Shown here piece by piece: positions 1 to 8,642 of a DNA stretch of 64,000 nt; the first letter of the stretch is position 1, and each line of letters starts with the position of its first letter. The stretch is from the NCBI GenBank assembly GCA_013822395.1, contig PNKK01000001.1:84970-148969 (forward strand), written 5' to 3'. Under the pieces are notes generated by a model that was not told the origin of the DNA, did not search any database, and worked only from the letters and a program-made list of their open reading frames with translations. The DNA comes from Anaerolinea sp. (GTDB taxonomy: Bacteria; Chloroflexota; Limnocylindria; Limnocylindrales; CSP1-4). Position numbers and translations under genes: made by a program.

Positions 1-2
1 GG

Positions 3-485
3 CTGGAGCTGGACAGGAACCGGAGCGCGCTCCGGGTGGCGGTGACGATCCCCGGCGGTGCGTCGCTGGCGATGGTCGTGACGCACCTCCATCATCTCCC
101 CGCCGACGAGGACGCTCGGGAGGCGCAAGCCCGAGAGCTCGTGGCCTGGCTGGACGCCCGACCTTCGCCCGCCGGGACGATCGTCGTGGGGGACTTCAAC
201 GCCGAGCCGGTCGAGGCGGCGTACGGGGTGATGACGGCAGCCGGATTCCGGTCCGCGCACGTCGAGGCGAACGGGCGCGAGCCGGCGGTCACCTGGCCGT
301 CGGGGATCCAGGCACCGGGCATGGACACGGACGGCGACCCGGGCTGCCTCGACTACATCTGGCTCCGCGGCCCGCTCCGCGCCGTGGCCTCCCGGCTCGC
401 GTTCGACCGGCCGGCCGTGGGCGACCCGACGCTCTACCCCTCGGATCACTTCGGCCTCGTGGCCCGCGTGGCGGTTGGAGACTGA
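3..485 (+). CDS. Endonuclease/exonuclease/phosphatase family protein, 5'-truncated by the window edge
   Basis: The reading frame is open from the first full codon at position 3, so only the C-terminal ~160 residues are visible and the true start lies upstream. Family hallmarks are VVGDFNAEP (the D-x-N metal/phosphate site), the LDYIWLRG strand and the terminal SDHFGL motif carrying the catalytic Asp-His pair of the DNase I-like fold. Members hydrolyse phosphodiesters or phosphomonoesters (nucleic acids, sphingomyelin, inositol phosphates); the substrate cannot be told from this half. The next gene, a glycerophosphodiester phosphodiesterase, starts 2 nt after the stop, so the two are probably co-transcribed, and a role in lipid head-group or phosphodiester turnover is a reasonable inference. 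A nuclease role remains possible. Confidence 0.85.
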   Translation: MELDRNRSALRVAVTIPGGASLAMVVTHLHHLPADEDAREAQARELVAWLDARPSPAGTIVVGDFNAEPVEAAYGVMTAAGFRSAHVEANGREPAVTWPSGIQAPGMDTDGDPGCLDYIWLRGPLRAVASRLAFDRPAVGDPTLYPSDHFGLVARVAVGD

Positions 486-487
486 CG

Positions 488-1153
488 ATGGCGCGGGCGC
501 TCCGCCTGGCGCATCGCGGCGACTGGCGCGTGGCGCCCGAGAACTCCCTGGCCGCGATGCGGGCGGCGCTGTCGAACCCGGCCTGCGACGGTCTCGAATT
601 CGACGTCCGGGGCTCCCACGAGGGAATCCCGGTCCTCCTCCACGACGAGACTCTCGATCGGGTCCAGGGCCGGTCCGGCCGGCCCGGGGAGCTCTCGATC
701 GACGAGCTGGCCGCGGCCGGGATCCCGACCCTCGCAGACGTCCTCGCTGCGACGGGTCCGCAGCCGTTCCTCGACGTGGAGCTGAAGGGCGAGCCGGTCC
801 CGGCCGTCGTGCCGGTCCTCGAGGCGGCGCGCGGGCCGGGTCTTGTCCGGATTGTGGTCTCCTCGTTCGAGCCCGAGACGCTCGCCTGGCTCCGCGGCCT
901 CCGGCCGTCGTGGCCATGCTGGCTCAACACCGAGGATCTGTCCCCGGCGACCGTCGCGCTCGCCGCCGATCTCGGGTGTCGCGGCGTATCCGTGGACTGG
1001 CGAGCCATCAAGCCCGCCGGTATGGCTCGCGCGATCGAGGCCGGGCTGGAGGTGGCGGCTTGGACGGTTCGCCGCCGATCGACCGCCGCGCGCCTGGAGC
1101 GGCTCGGGGTCGTCGCGATCTGCGTCGAGGGCGCGGCACTCGACGCCCGCTGA
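488..1153 (+). CDS. Glycerophosphodiester phosphodiesterase (GDPD family)
   Basis: This 221-residue TIM-barrel enzyme would hydrolyse glycerophosphodiesters to glycerol-3-phosphate and an alcohol. The N-terminus has LAHRGDWRVAPENS, matching the family HRG...PENS signature, followed by EFDV and LLHDETLDR, which supply the metal-binding Glu/Asp and the second catalytic His. The later FLDVELKG strand carries another conserved Glu and Lys. No signal peptide is visible, so it should be cytoplasmic, like UgpQ. Its length (~220-250) is typical of bacterial GDPDs. The ATG follows the upstream stop by 2 nt, implying translational coupling with the EEP-family gene. The phosphate operon is nearby but on the other strand, so a phosphate-scavenging role is only suggested. 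Confidence 0.9.
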   Translation: MARALRLAHRGDWRVAPENSLAAMRAALSNPACDGLEFDVRGSHEGIPVLLHDETLDRVQGRSGRPGELSIDELAAAGIPTLADVLAATGPQPFLDVELKGEPVPAVVPVLEAARGPGLVRIVVSSFEPETLAWLRGLRPSWPCWLNTEDLSPATVALAADLGCRGVSVDWRAIKPAGMARAIEAGLEVAAWTVRRRSTAARLERLGVVAICVEGAALDAR

Positions 1154-1488
1154 CATGGAGCGAGTCAGATGGCTGCCAGTGATGCATCAAGTCGAACTTG
1201 AGACTTGAGGTCGACGACTGACAGTACTGCCGCCCGACCCAGCCGTTGCACTCGATGCAAACAACTTCGAGGTCGGCCGGTCGTCCACCGGGTGGCTCGT
1301 CGGTTCCTTGCATCTGCTGCCATGGTGGACGCCGATTCGGGGTTCAGATGGAGTCTCGGGACCGCGGTCGTTCGTTTCTTGACATCCCATGCAAGCGAAT
1401 GTGCCGACCGAGTCCGCGATCGTAGGTTGTTTGCAGTCGATGCAACGTCGATCCTCACCCTTGCACCGGCCGCAACGAGTCGCTGCTG
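1154..1488. other. Gene-poor 335-bp region with CxxC-coding relics
   Basis: No convincing gene fills this stretch between the GDPD gene and arsM. Its composition is visibly less GC-rich than the flanks. Read on the minus strand in two frames, it contains four CxxC knuckles (CGRC, CIDC and CMGC in one frame, CIEC in another), the pattern expected of a decayed zinc-ribbon gene broken by a frameshift. No ribosome-binding site or clear start accompanies them. Two imperfect palindromes bracket the core and are listed separately. Confidence 0.4.
1245..1446. repeat. Pair of inverted 18-bp palindromic repeats
   Basis: GTTGCACTCGATGCAAAC at 1245-1262 and GTTTGCAGTCGATGCAAC at 1429-1446 are each imperfect palindromes and are near-inverted copies of each other, enclosing about 165 bp. 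They could be terminal repeats of a small non-autonomous element, or simply a by-product of repeated CxxC codons in a decayed zinc-ribbon gene, because the same bases encode C-I-x-C on the minus strand. Confidence 0.4.
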
Positions 1489-2409
1489 CTAGCAGCAGTG
1501 CCCGGCATCGCAACCGCAGCCCGCCGGATCGAGGAGCGCCAGCTCGCGGGTGGCGGCGGGGGAGGGGAGGGTCGCGGCGAGCTGCTCCCGGTCCACGCCG
1601 GCCCAGCCGGCCGGCTTGGTCGCACGAGTGATCGCGGCGTGGAGGCCGTCGCCCACGGCGTGCGTCTGCTCGACGGAGACGTCGACGAGTCCGGCCGCCT
1701 CCAGGCCGGCCCGGTACTCGGCGAAGGAGAGCGCGCCGGCGATGCAGCCGGCGTAGGTGCCGCGCCGCGCCCGCTCAGCCGGGCTCAACCCGTTCTCGGC
1801 GACGATGTCGCTGATCCCGATCCGGCCGCCCGGTCGGAGGACACGGGCGATCTCGGCGAAGACCGCCGCCTTGTCGGCGGCGAGATTGACCACGCAGTTG
1901 CTGATCACGACGTCGACCGATCCCGCCTCGAGCGGCAACGCCTCGATCGTGCCCTTGACGAACTCGACATTCGTGGCCCCGGCCTCGACCGCGTTGCGCC
2001 GAGCCAGCTCGAGCATCTCGTCGGTCATGTCGACGCCGATGGCCCGACCGGTGGGACCAACTCGGCGGGCAGACAGGAGGACGTCGATGCCACCGCCCGA
2101 CCCGAGGTCCAGGACGATCTCGCCCTCGCGCAGTTCGGCGATGGCGGTCGGGTTGCCGCAGCCGAGCGAGGCGAGGACCGCCGCATCCGGAAGACCCGCT
2201 CGGTCGGCATCGGCGTAGAGGAGCGGGCCGTACCTGACCGTGCCGTCCGGGCCGCAGCACGAGTCGATCGCCTGGGATCGGCTCGCGGCCTCGGCGGCGC
2301 CCGTCGCCCCGGTCACGGCCAACGCCGCCTCAGCGTAGCGTGCCCGCACGGACTCGTGGACGGCATCCGTTTCGGCAGTCTGGGGGGTCGGCGTGGTCGG
2401 CGTGGTCAT
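1489..2409 (-). CDS. arsM: Arsenite S-adenosylmethionine methyltransferase ArsM
   Basis: This 306-residue cytoplasmic enzyme would methylate As(III) with SAM. The SAM-binding glycine motif is VLDLGSGGGID (~99-109), followed by IGVDMTDEML. Conserved ArsM cysteines are visible: CC at 51-52, C172 in SNCVVNL and C222 in AGCIAGAL. The tail adds a Cys cluster ending CGCDAGHCC, as in many ArsM proteins. The start at 2409 is chosen because GGGAGGAG lies 9 nt upstream of that ATG; an in-frame upstream start at 2475 lacks such support. The gene lies downstream of a small ORF and runs divergently from arsR across an ArsR-type operator, so it is probably arsenite-inducible. Confidence 0.95.
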   Translation of the reverse strand: MTTPTTPTPQTAETDAVHESVRARYAEAALAVTGATGAAEAASRSQAIDSCCGPDGTVRYGPLLYADADRAGLPDAAVLASLGCGNPTAIAELREGEIVLDLGSGGGIDVLLSARRVGPTGRAIGVDMTDEMLELARRNAVEAGATNVEFVKGTIEALPLEAGSVDVVISNCVVNLAADKAAVFAEIARVLRPGGRIGISDIVAENGLSPAERARRGTYAGCIAGALSFAEYRAGLEAAGLVDVSVEQTHAVGDGLHAAITRATKPAGWAGVDREQLAATLPSPAATRELALLDPAGCGCDAGHCC

Positions 2410-2475
2410 CGCTTGGTTCTCCTCCCTCGGGACGCACATGGTGACGCCGGTGGGCGCTCGCCGGCGGTCGGTCAA

Positions 2476-2691
2476 TCAGGCGCAACAGGCAGAGAGTTCG
2501 TTGCACCCGGTCGCGGCGGGAGCCGGGGCGATCCGCCTGGAGGCGAAGCGCTCGCGCGCGGTCTCGGCGACGCTGACGCGATCGTCGGTCGCGAGCCGCG
2601 CCTCCCGGATCGCGATCCGGTGCATCCGGTCACGCTCATCGGCCGAGCTCTCGCGACGCGTGACCCAGGAGTTCTGATTCAGCGAGAACAT
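2476..2691 (-). CDS. Small Cys-tailed hypothetical protein in the ars locus
   Basis: A 71-residue ORF that I do not recognise as a family. The ATG at 2691 is preceded by GGGGAG with 6 nt spacing, and the stop lies 66 bp before arsM, consistent with being the first gene of the arsM transcript. The protein is Arg/Ala-rich with no membrane segment or signal peptide. It carries three cysteines only at its extreme C-terminus (C63, C69, C70, ending ELSACCA), resembling the CC ending of the neighbouring ArsM. A role in handling As(III) is plausible from that tail and the position but is inference only; it may also be a leader ORF. Confidence 0.55.
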   Translation of the reverse strand: MFSLNQNSWVTRRESSADERDRMHRIAIREARLATDDRVSVAETARERFASRRIAPAPAATGCNELSACCA

Positions 2692-2739
2692 TCAGGGCTC
2701 CCCTCGGTGTGCCTCGCACGCCTCGATGCATCGACGTCC

Positions 2740-2772
2740 ATCAATATGACACTCAGATTGATGTTTGTCAAT
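2740..2772. promoter_or_regulatory. ArsR-type operator between the divergent ars genes
   Basis: An AT-rich island in GC-rich surroundings contains ATCAAT-N11-ATTGAT (2740-2762) and the overlapping ATTGA-N6-TCAAT (2757-2772). This matches the ATCAA/TTGAT dyads bound by ArsR/SmtB repressors. It sits 48 bp upstream of the minus-strand small ORF start and 30 bp upstream of the proposed arsR start, so one repressor could control both directions. Confidence 0.7.
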
Positions 2773-2801
2773 ATCGAAGATCATCGATAGACTGGGCGAC
2801 C

Positions 2802-3173
2802 GTGAGCCGCTCCACCGACCCCGACGTCCGCCTCCTGGCCGCCCTGGCCGATCCCGTCCGCTTGTCGATCGTCCGCCAGCTCGCCGTCGGCGACGCCGTC
2901 TGTGCCTGCGACTTCACCGAGTCATGCGGTGTAACCCAGCCGACAGTTTCACACCACCTCAAGGTCCTCCGCGAGGCCGGCATCGTGACCTCGGCGCGAC
3001 GCGGCTCGTGGGTCTGGTATCGCCTGGCGCCGGAGGTGGTCGGCCGGCTCGTGGCGATCGGGCGTGAGCTTGTGCCAGCGGACTTCATCCGGGCCGGCGA
3101 GCTCACCCCCTCTCGCCGCCGGCCGGTGTCCGCGGACGCCATCCCGTCCGTGCCACCCGCGCCGACGAGCTAG
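2802..3173 (+). CDS. arsR: ArsR/SmtB-family arsenite-responsive repressor
   Basis: A 123-residue winged-helix repressor that releases DNA on binding As(III). The core reads LAALADPVRLSIVRQLAVGD followed by the metalloid site: C34, C36 and C42 lie in AVCACDFTESCG at the start of the recognition region, then TQPTVSHHLKVLREAGIV is the DNA-recognition helix and RRGSWVWYRL the wing. The GTG at 2802 is preferred because the longer frame would start inside the operator and adds residues with no homology. The C-terminus is Pro/Ser-rich and non-conserved. It is divergent from the small ORF and arsM, and the dyads between them are its likely binding sites. Confidence 0.92.
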   Translation: MSRSTDPDVRLLAALADPVRLSIVRQLAVGDAVCACDFTESCGVTQPTVSHHLKVLREAGIVTSARRGSWVWYRLAPEVVGRLVAIGRELVPADFIRAGELTPSRRRPVSADAIPSVPPAPTS

Positions 3174-3237
3174 CGCCGCCTGCCACGGTTGTCTGCCCGG
3201 AACCTTCACCCGTCGTCGGCGCCGGGCCTGATCCGTT

Positions 3238-4467
3238 CTACGCGGACCAGAGAGCCCAGACCGGGACTGCCAGCACCCGCGGCGCGAACGGCACGACCTG
3301 GTCGCCTGTGTAGAGGACGATCCCGCGGACGAATCGATCACCAAGGGCGTCTGCCAGGTGCCGGAGTGACCGAGTATCCGCGGCGCCGACGGACGCGGCC
3401 GACTTGACCTCGATGGCGACGACCCGGCCCGCCCGGTCCTCCAGGATGAGATCGACCTCACCGCCCGAGTGATCGCGGTAATGGAAGAGCGTGGCCCCGG
3501 TGGCACTCCAGCTGAGCTGCCGGCGAAGCTCGGTGGCGACGAGTGACTCGAGGAGCGGTCCGAGCTGGTCGGGCTCAGCGACGAGACGCTCGGCGGAGAC
3601 GCCGCGCAGAGAGGCCGCGAGTCCGGTATCGGTGAGCGTGACCTTGGGCGCCCGAGCGAGGCGTCGCCCGAGGTTGGCGGACCAGGCCGGGATGGGCTCG
3701 AAGAGCATGATCGCCTCGAGCAGCGCGACATGGCGCTGGACGGTGGTCAGCGGCATGTCAAGCGAACGCGAGACCTCCGAGGTATTGAGCAACCCGGCGG
3801 ACCGCGCAGCCAGAAGCGACAGGAGTCGTGGCAGCGAGGTCAGGTCGTCGATCCGGCTCACGTCGCGGACATCGCGCTGGAGGATCGTCGTCAGGTACGC
3901 ATCGAACCAGGCGCGGCGGCGAGCCGGCGTACGACCGAGCGCCTCCGGATAGCCGCCATCGACGATCCGATCGGCGAGATCGGCTCGCGAGGTCGGTTCG
4001 AACGTGAACAACGGTGTGGGTTCGAAGGAGCGATCGACGAACCCCTCGATCGTCCCGCCAATCTCACCCTGCGAGAGGGTCCGAAGACGGAGGACCTGGA
4101 TCCGGCCGACGAGCGTGTCACTGACCCTTGGCAGGGCCATGACGTTGGCAGAGCCGGTCAAGATGAACCGTCCTGGCGTTCGCTGCCGGTCGACAGCGGC
4201 CTTGATCGCGAGAAGCAGGTCCGGCACGCGCTGGATCTCATCGATCGCGACGGGGCCGTCGAGCCCGCCGATGAACCCGCTCGGATCGGATCGTGCGGCG
4301 TTCAACGTCGTCAGGTCGTCGAGGGTCAGGTAGGTCGCCGGATATCCGGCCTCGATGACCTGACGGATGAGGGTGCTCTTGCCGACCTGGCGCGCGCCGA
4401 CGACGAGAACGACTGGCGTGTCGGCGAGCGCGGCGCGGAACGCTGGCTCCAGATTCCTCTGAAACAT
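3238..4467 (-). CDS. AAA ATPase with DUF4143 C-terminal domain
   Basis: A 409-residue protein of the AAA_14/DUF4143 class. Walker A is GARQVGKST (24-32) and Walker B is VAIDEIQRV (~73-81), followed by the sensor-like FILTGSAN. A winged-helix-like segment comes next (LLNTSEVSRSLDMPLTTVQRHV). The DUF4143 region ends with a restriction-endonuclease-like core (GGEVDLILED...VVAIEVKSA), which is typical of the family and resembles a PD-(D/E)xK nuclease. The biological role of the family is poorly known; it is common in genomic islands and associated with toxin-antitoxin or mobile loci. It is transcribed alone from a strong promoter whose -35 box is covered by a dyad. A paralogue lies at 27285-28508. 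Confidence 0.88.
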   Translation of the reverse strand: MFQRNLEPAFRAALADTPVVLVVGARQVGKSTLIRQVIEAGYPATYLTLDDLTTLNAARSDPSGFIGGLDGPVAIDEIQRVPDLLLAIKAAVDRQRTPGRFILTGSANVMALPRVSDTLVGRIQVLRLRTLSQGEIGGTIEGFVDRSFEPTPLFTFEPTSRADLADRIVDGGYPEALGRTPARRRAWFDAYLTTILQRDVRDVSRIDDLTSLPRLLSLLAARSAGLLNTSEVSRSLDMPLTTVQRHVALLEAIMLFEPIPAWSANLGRRLARAPKVTLTDTGLAASLRGVSAERLVAEPDQLGPLLESLVATELRRQLSWSATGATLFHYRDHSGGEVDLILEDRAGRVVAIEVKSAASVGAADTRSLRHLADALGDRFVRGIVLYTGDQVVPFAPRVLAVPVWALWSA

Positions 4468-4473
4468 CGCCGA

Positions 4474-4506
4474 ATCCTACCTGACAGATGGGTGATTATC
4501 AACCAT
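4474..4506 (-). promoter_or_regulatory. Sigma70-type promoter with overlapping palindrome for the AAA/DUF4143 gene
   Basis: On the minus strand, TTGATA (4502-4497), 17 bp and TAGGAT (4479-4474) precede the ATG at 4467 by only 6 nt, implying a leaderless transcript. The imperfect palindrome ATGGGTGATTATCAACCAT (4488-4506) covers the -35 box, a classic repressor-site position. Confidence 0.65.
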
Positions 4507-4570
4507 TATGTGGGTGATCTTCGGCCGAGAATCGGGGAGGTTCGCGGTTCCGACCGGCCAGGGCAGTCCC

Positions 4571-5002
4571 TCACAGCGCGGCGACGAACTCCTCCGCCCA
4601 GGCCTCGACCTCGTCGCGGATCTCGCGGAAGGCCGCCAGTCGCTCCGCCTCGGTGCCGGCGACCACGGCGGGATCGCGGAACGCCTCGTGGACGCGCCGC
4701 CCGCCACCGGGAAAGACCGGGCACGCCTCGCGGGCGTCGTCGCAGACCGTGACGATGACATCGAACGGCCGGTCGAGGAGCTCCGTCATCGGTTTCGAGC
4801 GCGCGCCCGACCAATCGACGCCGCGCTCGGCGAGGACCCGGATCGTCAGCGGGTGGACCGCCGACGGGTGGTTACCCGCCGACGAGACCGCCACGCGCTC
4901 GCCGCCCGCTCGCGCCAGGAATGCCTCCGCCATCTGGCTCCGGCAGCTGTTGCCGGTGCACAGGACGAGGATGCGGGTCGGAGACTGCGTCGAAGAGGCC
5001 AT
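4571..5002 (-). CDS. arsC: Arsenate reductase, thioredoxin-coupled (low-MW phosphatase fold)
   Basis: A 143-residue enzyme reducing As(V) to As(III). The P-loop LCTGNSCRSQMAEAF carries the CX5R active site (C15, R21). C87 and C94 in VCDDAREAC have the C-x6-C spacing of the redox relay in thioredoxin-dependent ArsC, and D110 in FRDP is the family general acid. It follows phoU by 10 nt on the same strand, placing it at the end of the pstSCAB-phoU operon. A TAGGAT box 7 nt before the ATG could also give an extra leaderless transcript. The start at 5002 is preferred over 5011 for that reason. Confidence 0.93.
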   Translation of the reverse strand: MASSTQSPTRILVLCTGNSCRSQMAEAFLARAGGERVAVSSAGNHPSAVHPLTIRVLAERGVDWSGARSKPMTELLDRPFDVIVTVCDDAREACPVFPGGGRRVHEAFRDPAVVAGTEAERLAAFREIRDEVEAWAEEFVAAL

Positions 5003-5012
5003 CGCCACCATC

Positions 5013-5714
5013 CTACGGGTTCAGGTCCTCCACCCGGCCGGTCGCGAGGTGGACGACGTCCTCGGCGATGTTCGTCACGCGATCGCCGATCCGCTCCAGC
5101 CAGTGCGCCACGAGGATCGTCCGCGCGCCGCGCTCGACGGCGGCCGGCGAGGCCTGCATCTCGGCGACCGCGGCGGTGAAGACCCGGCTGTAGCCGTGGT
5201 CGATCTCATCGTCCCCGGCCGCGACGGCGCGGGCGGCCTCGCTGTCCGAGCTCACCAGCGCCCGCAGGATCCCGCCCACGAGCGATGCGGCAAGCTCGCC
5301 CATCCTGGCCAGCTCGGCGGCCGCTGGAACCGGCGGCCCCTCCGGAATCCGCCGAACCTGCTTCGCGACGCCCACGGCGTGGTCCCCGATCCGCTCCAGC
5401 TCGGAGGCCACGTGGTTCAGGGCCAGGAGGAACCGGAGGTCGCGCGCCACCGGGGCCTGCGTCGCGATCGCGGCCGCGATGAGGTCCGTGACCGACCGCT
5501 GCATCTCGTTGATCTCGGCGTCACCCGCGATCACCGTCTCGGCGAGGGCGCCGTCCCGGGCCACGAACGCCCGGATGGCCGTCGCGATCTGGAGCTCGAC
5601 CCGCGAGCCCATCCGCAGGACCTCGTCCTTGATCTGGCGCTCCTCGCGATCGAGCGCCCCCCGCGAGCGGAGGACGTTCGCGACCCCGCCGCCCTCGATC
5701 ACCGTCTCGTCCAT
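5013..5714 (-). CDS. phoU: Phosphate-signalling regulator PhoU
   Basis: A 233-residue all-helical cytoplasmic protein with two PhoU repeats that links the Pst transporter to the PhoR sensor and restrains phosphate signalling. Each repeat ends with a metal-binding helix containing ERIGD: ASELERIGDHAVGVAK in the first and AHWLERIGDRVTNIAEDV in the second. It lies directly behind pstB, the standard pst-phoU order. The ATG at 5714 has GAGGGA 7 nt upstream; an in-frame ATG at 5738 overlapping the pstB stop is an alternative. The arsenate reductase follows after 10 nt. Confidence 0.93.
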   Translation of the reverse strand: MDETVIEGGGVANVLRSRGALDREERQIKDEVLRMGSRVELQIATAIRAFVARDGALAETVIAGDAEINEMQRSVTDLIAAAIATQAPVARDLRFLLALNHVASELERIGDHAVGVAKQVRRIPEGPPVPAAAELARMGELAASLVGGILRALVSSDSEAARAVAAGDDEIDHGYSRVFTAAVAEMQASPAAVERGARTILVAHWLERIGDRVTNIAEDVVHLATGRVEDLNP

Positions 5715-5737
5715 CGGTGATTCCCTCGATGGCCCCA

Positions 5738-6688
<951 letters not shown>

Positions 6689-6711
6689 GGGGGTCTCCTC
6701 CTCCATCACGG

Positions 6712-7626
6712 CTACCAGGTGAGGTGCCGCGACAGGCGGGCACGGATGACGATGGCCAGGGCGTTGAGGACGAACATCAGGACCAGCAGGACGGTGATCG
6801 CCGCGGCCGCGAGGGACTGGAAGTCCTCGCGAGGGTCGCCTGCCCACTGGAAGATCTGGATCGGGAGCACGGTGTAGCCCGAGGCGATCGGGTTGGGCAG
6901 GAAGGTCACGAACGTGACTGCGCCGACGAGGATGAGCGGCGCGGTCTCACCGATGGCGCGGGCCATCGCGAGGATGATCCCGGTCAGGATCCCGGGCGCC
7001 GCAGCCGGGAGGACGGAGCCTCGAACGACCTGCCAGCGGCTGCCGCCGAGCGCAAAGGCCGCCTCGCGCTGGGCATGCGGGACGGCCCGGAGTGCCTCCA
7101 TCGAGGCGATGATCACGACCGGCAGGATGAGCAGCGAGAGGGTGAGCGCCCCGGCGAGCAGCGTGAACCCGAGCCCCAGGCCGCGGACGAAGAGGGCCAG
7201 CCCGAAGATCCCGTAGACGATGGACGGCACCCCGGCGAGGTTCGAGATGTTCGTCCGGAGGAGCCGGTTGATCCGTCCGTCCGTCGCGTACTCCTCCAGG
7301 TAGATCGCCGCCGCCACCCCGACCGGGAACGTGATCAGGGCGACGAGGAGCGCGATCTCGATCGAGCCGACGAGGGCCGGCAGAACGCCGGCTCGAGCGG
7401 CCCGGCGAGACGGCCCCGAGGTCAGGAACTGCGCGTCCAGCCACGGTACGCCGCGCGACAGGATGTCCCACAGGAGCACGGCCAGCGTCAACAGGAGCAG
7501 GCCGACGGCGAGCAGGCAGACGCCCAGGAAGACCGTCCCGGCGAGCTTCCGGCGCATGAGGCTCGGCTCGAACCGGGGCGCAGCGGCGGCGGGTGCGGCC
7601 ACGGGTCCGGCGGGGTGCGCGGTCAT
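6712..7626 (-). CDS. pstA: Phosphate ABC transporter permease PstA
   Basis: A 304-residue inner-membrane permease with about six transmembrane helices, the first at ~30-55 ([20 protein letters not shown]). The cytoplasmic EAA loop that contacts PstB reads [36 protein letters not shown] and [15 protein letters not shown] are characteristic PstA segments. The start overlaps the pstC stop (TGATG), indicating translational coupling, and pstB follows immediately. Confidence 0.95.
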   Translation of the reverse strand: MTAHPAGPVAAPAAAAPRFEPSLMRRKLAGTVFLGVCLLAVGLLLLTLAVLLWDILSRGVPWLDAQFLTSGPSRRAARAGVLPALVGSIEIALLVALITFPVGVAAAIYLEEYATDGRINRLLRTNISNLAGVPSIVYGIFGLALFVRGLGLGFTLLAGALTLSLLILPVVIIASMEALRAVPHAQREAAFALGGSRWQVVRGSVLPAAAPGILTGIILAMARAIGETAPLILVGAVTFVTFLPNPIASGYTVLPIQIFQWAGDPREDFQSLAAAAITVLLVLMFVLNALAIVIRARLSRHLTW

Positions 7627-8534
7627 CAGTATCGGTTCCGGAATCGCGCGACGACGCGGTCGCTCAGGAGGTTGAGCGCGAGTGTCATCAGGAAGAGCGT
7701 CGCGCCGACCGCGAACAGCGCCTTGAACTGGAGCGAGCCGGCGGGCGTGTCGCCCAGGCTGATCTGAACGATGAACGCGGTCATCGTCTGGACGCTCTCG
7801 CGGATGTCGAGCGTCAGCTGGGGGTTGGCGCCGACCGCCAGGACCACCGCCATCGTCTCCCCGACGGCGCGGCTCATGGCCAGGATGATGGAGGCCATGA
7901 TCCCGGACAGGGCCGCCGGGACCACGACCCGCCGGACGACCTCGAACTTCGTGGCGCCCATCGCGAAGGCGCCCTCGCGGAGCGACCGCGGAACCGCCCG
8001 CAGCGCGTCCTCGGAGAGTGAGGCGATGAGCGGCGTCACGAGGATCCCGACGACGATCCCGCCGGCGAGGACGGAGAACCCGCCGATCCCGGGGACGAGC
8101 GACTTCAGGAGGATCGGCGAGATGAAGTTGATCGCGAAGAAGCCGAGCACGACGGTCGGGATCCCGGCGATCAGCTCCAGGAGCGGCTTCAGCACCGTCC
8201 GGATCCGCGGCGAGGCGTACTCGGCGAGGTAGATGCCGGAGACGAGGCCCAGCGGGATCGCGATGAGGAGCGCGAGCCCGGCAACGAGGAGGGTCCCGGT
8301 CACCAGCGGGAGGACGCCGAACCGGAAGGGCTTGATGGACGCCGACCAGACCGTGCCGGTCAGGTACTCGAGCAGGGGGACCTCGCGGAAGAACTCGACG
8401 GCCTCGAAGACGAGGACGGCGACGATCCCGACGGTGGTCAGGATGCCGATGGCCGCGGACAAGGCGAGGAACGCCTCGACGAGGCGCTCGCGGACGGGTG
8501 TCCGCCGGGTGAACGACGCGGGGGCTGCGGTCAT
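7626..8534 (-). CDS. pstC: Phosphate ABC transporter permease PstC
   Basis: A 302-residue membrane permease pairing with PstA. Family segments include the long first helix (AIGILTTVGIVAVLVFEAVE), GIYLAEYASPRIR, IAGIPTVVLGFFAINF and the EAA loop ALRAVPRSLREGAFAMGATKFE, then SRAVGETMAVVLAVG. It is the second gene of the operon, separated from pstS by a 108-bp spacer with two strong hairpins. The pstA start overlaps its stop. Confidence 0.95.
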   Translation of the reverse strand: MTAAPASFTRRTPVRERLVEAFLALSAAIGILTTVGIVAVLVFEAVEFFREVPLLEYLTGTVWSASIKPFRFGVLPLVTGTLLVAGLALLIAIPLGLVSGIYLAEYASPRIRTVLKPLLELIAGIPTVVLGFFAINFISPILLKSLVPGIGGFSVLAGGIVVGILVTPLIASLSEDALRAVPRSLREGAFAMGATKFEVVRRVVVPAALSGIMASIILAMSRAVGETMAVVLAVGANPQLTLDIRESVQTMTAFIVQISLGDTPAGSLQFKALFAVGATLFLMTLALNLLSDRVVARFRNRY

Positions 8535-8550
8535 GGCTCCTCGCTGTCCC

Positions 8551-8624
8551 GGGCGGCGCTCGGACCGCCGCCCTCGGAATGGGGAGGCGTCCCGACCCGA
8601 TTCCGAGCTTCGGGCCGGGACGCC
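8551..8624 (-). terminator. Two hairpins in the pstS-pstC spacer (attenuator or processing site)
   Basis: Reading downstream from pstS, GGCGTCCCG/CGGGACGCC (8586-8624) forms a 9-bp stem starting 18 nt after the pstS stop. GGGCGGCG/CGCCGCCC (8551-8573) forms a second. No U-tract follows. Hairpins here could let pstS mRNA accumulate above pstCAB by partial termination or 3'-end protection, a common arrangement for binding-protein genes. Confidence 0.55.
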
Positions 8625-8642
8625 GGAGGAGGGGAAGATGCG

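Noticed and set aside
1205-1492. 95-codon plus-strand frame in the gene-poor region
   Set aside because: There is no start signal, it overlaps the arsM end, and its composition is random. The minus-strand CxxC pattern is the stronger signal there.
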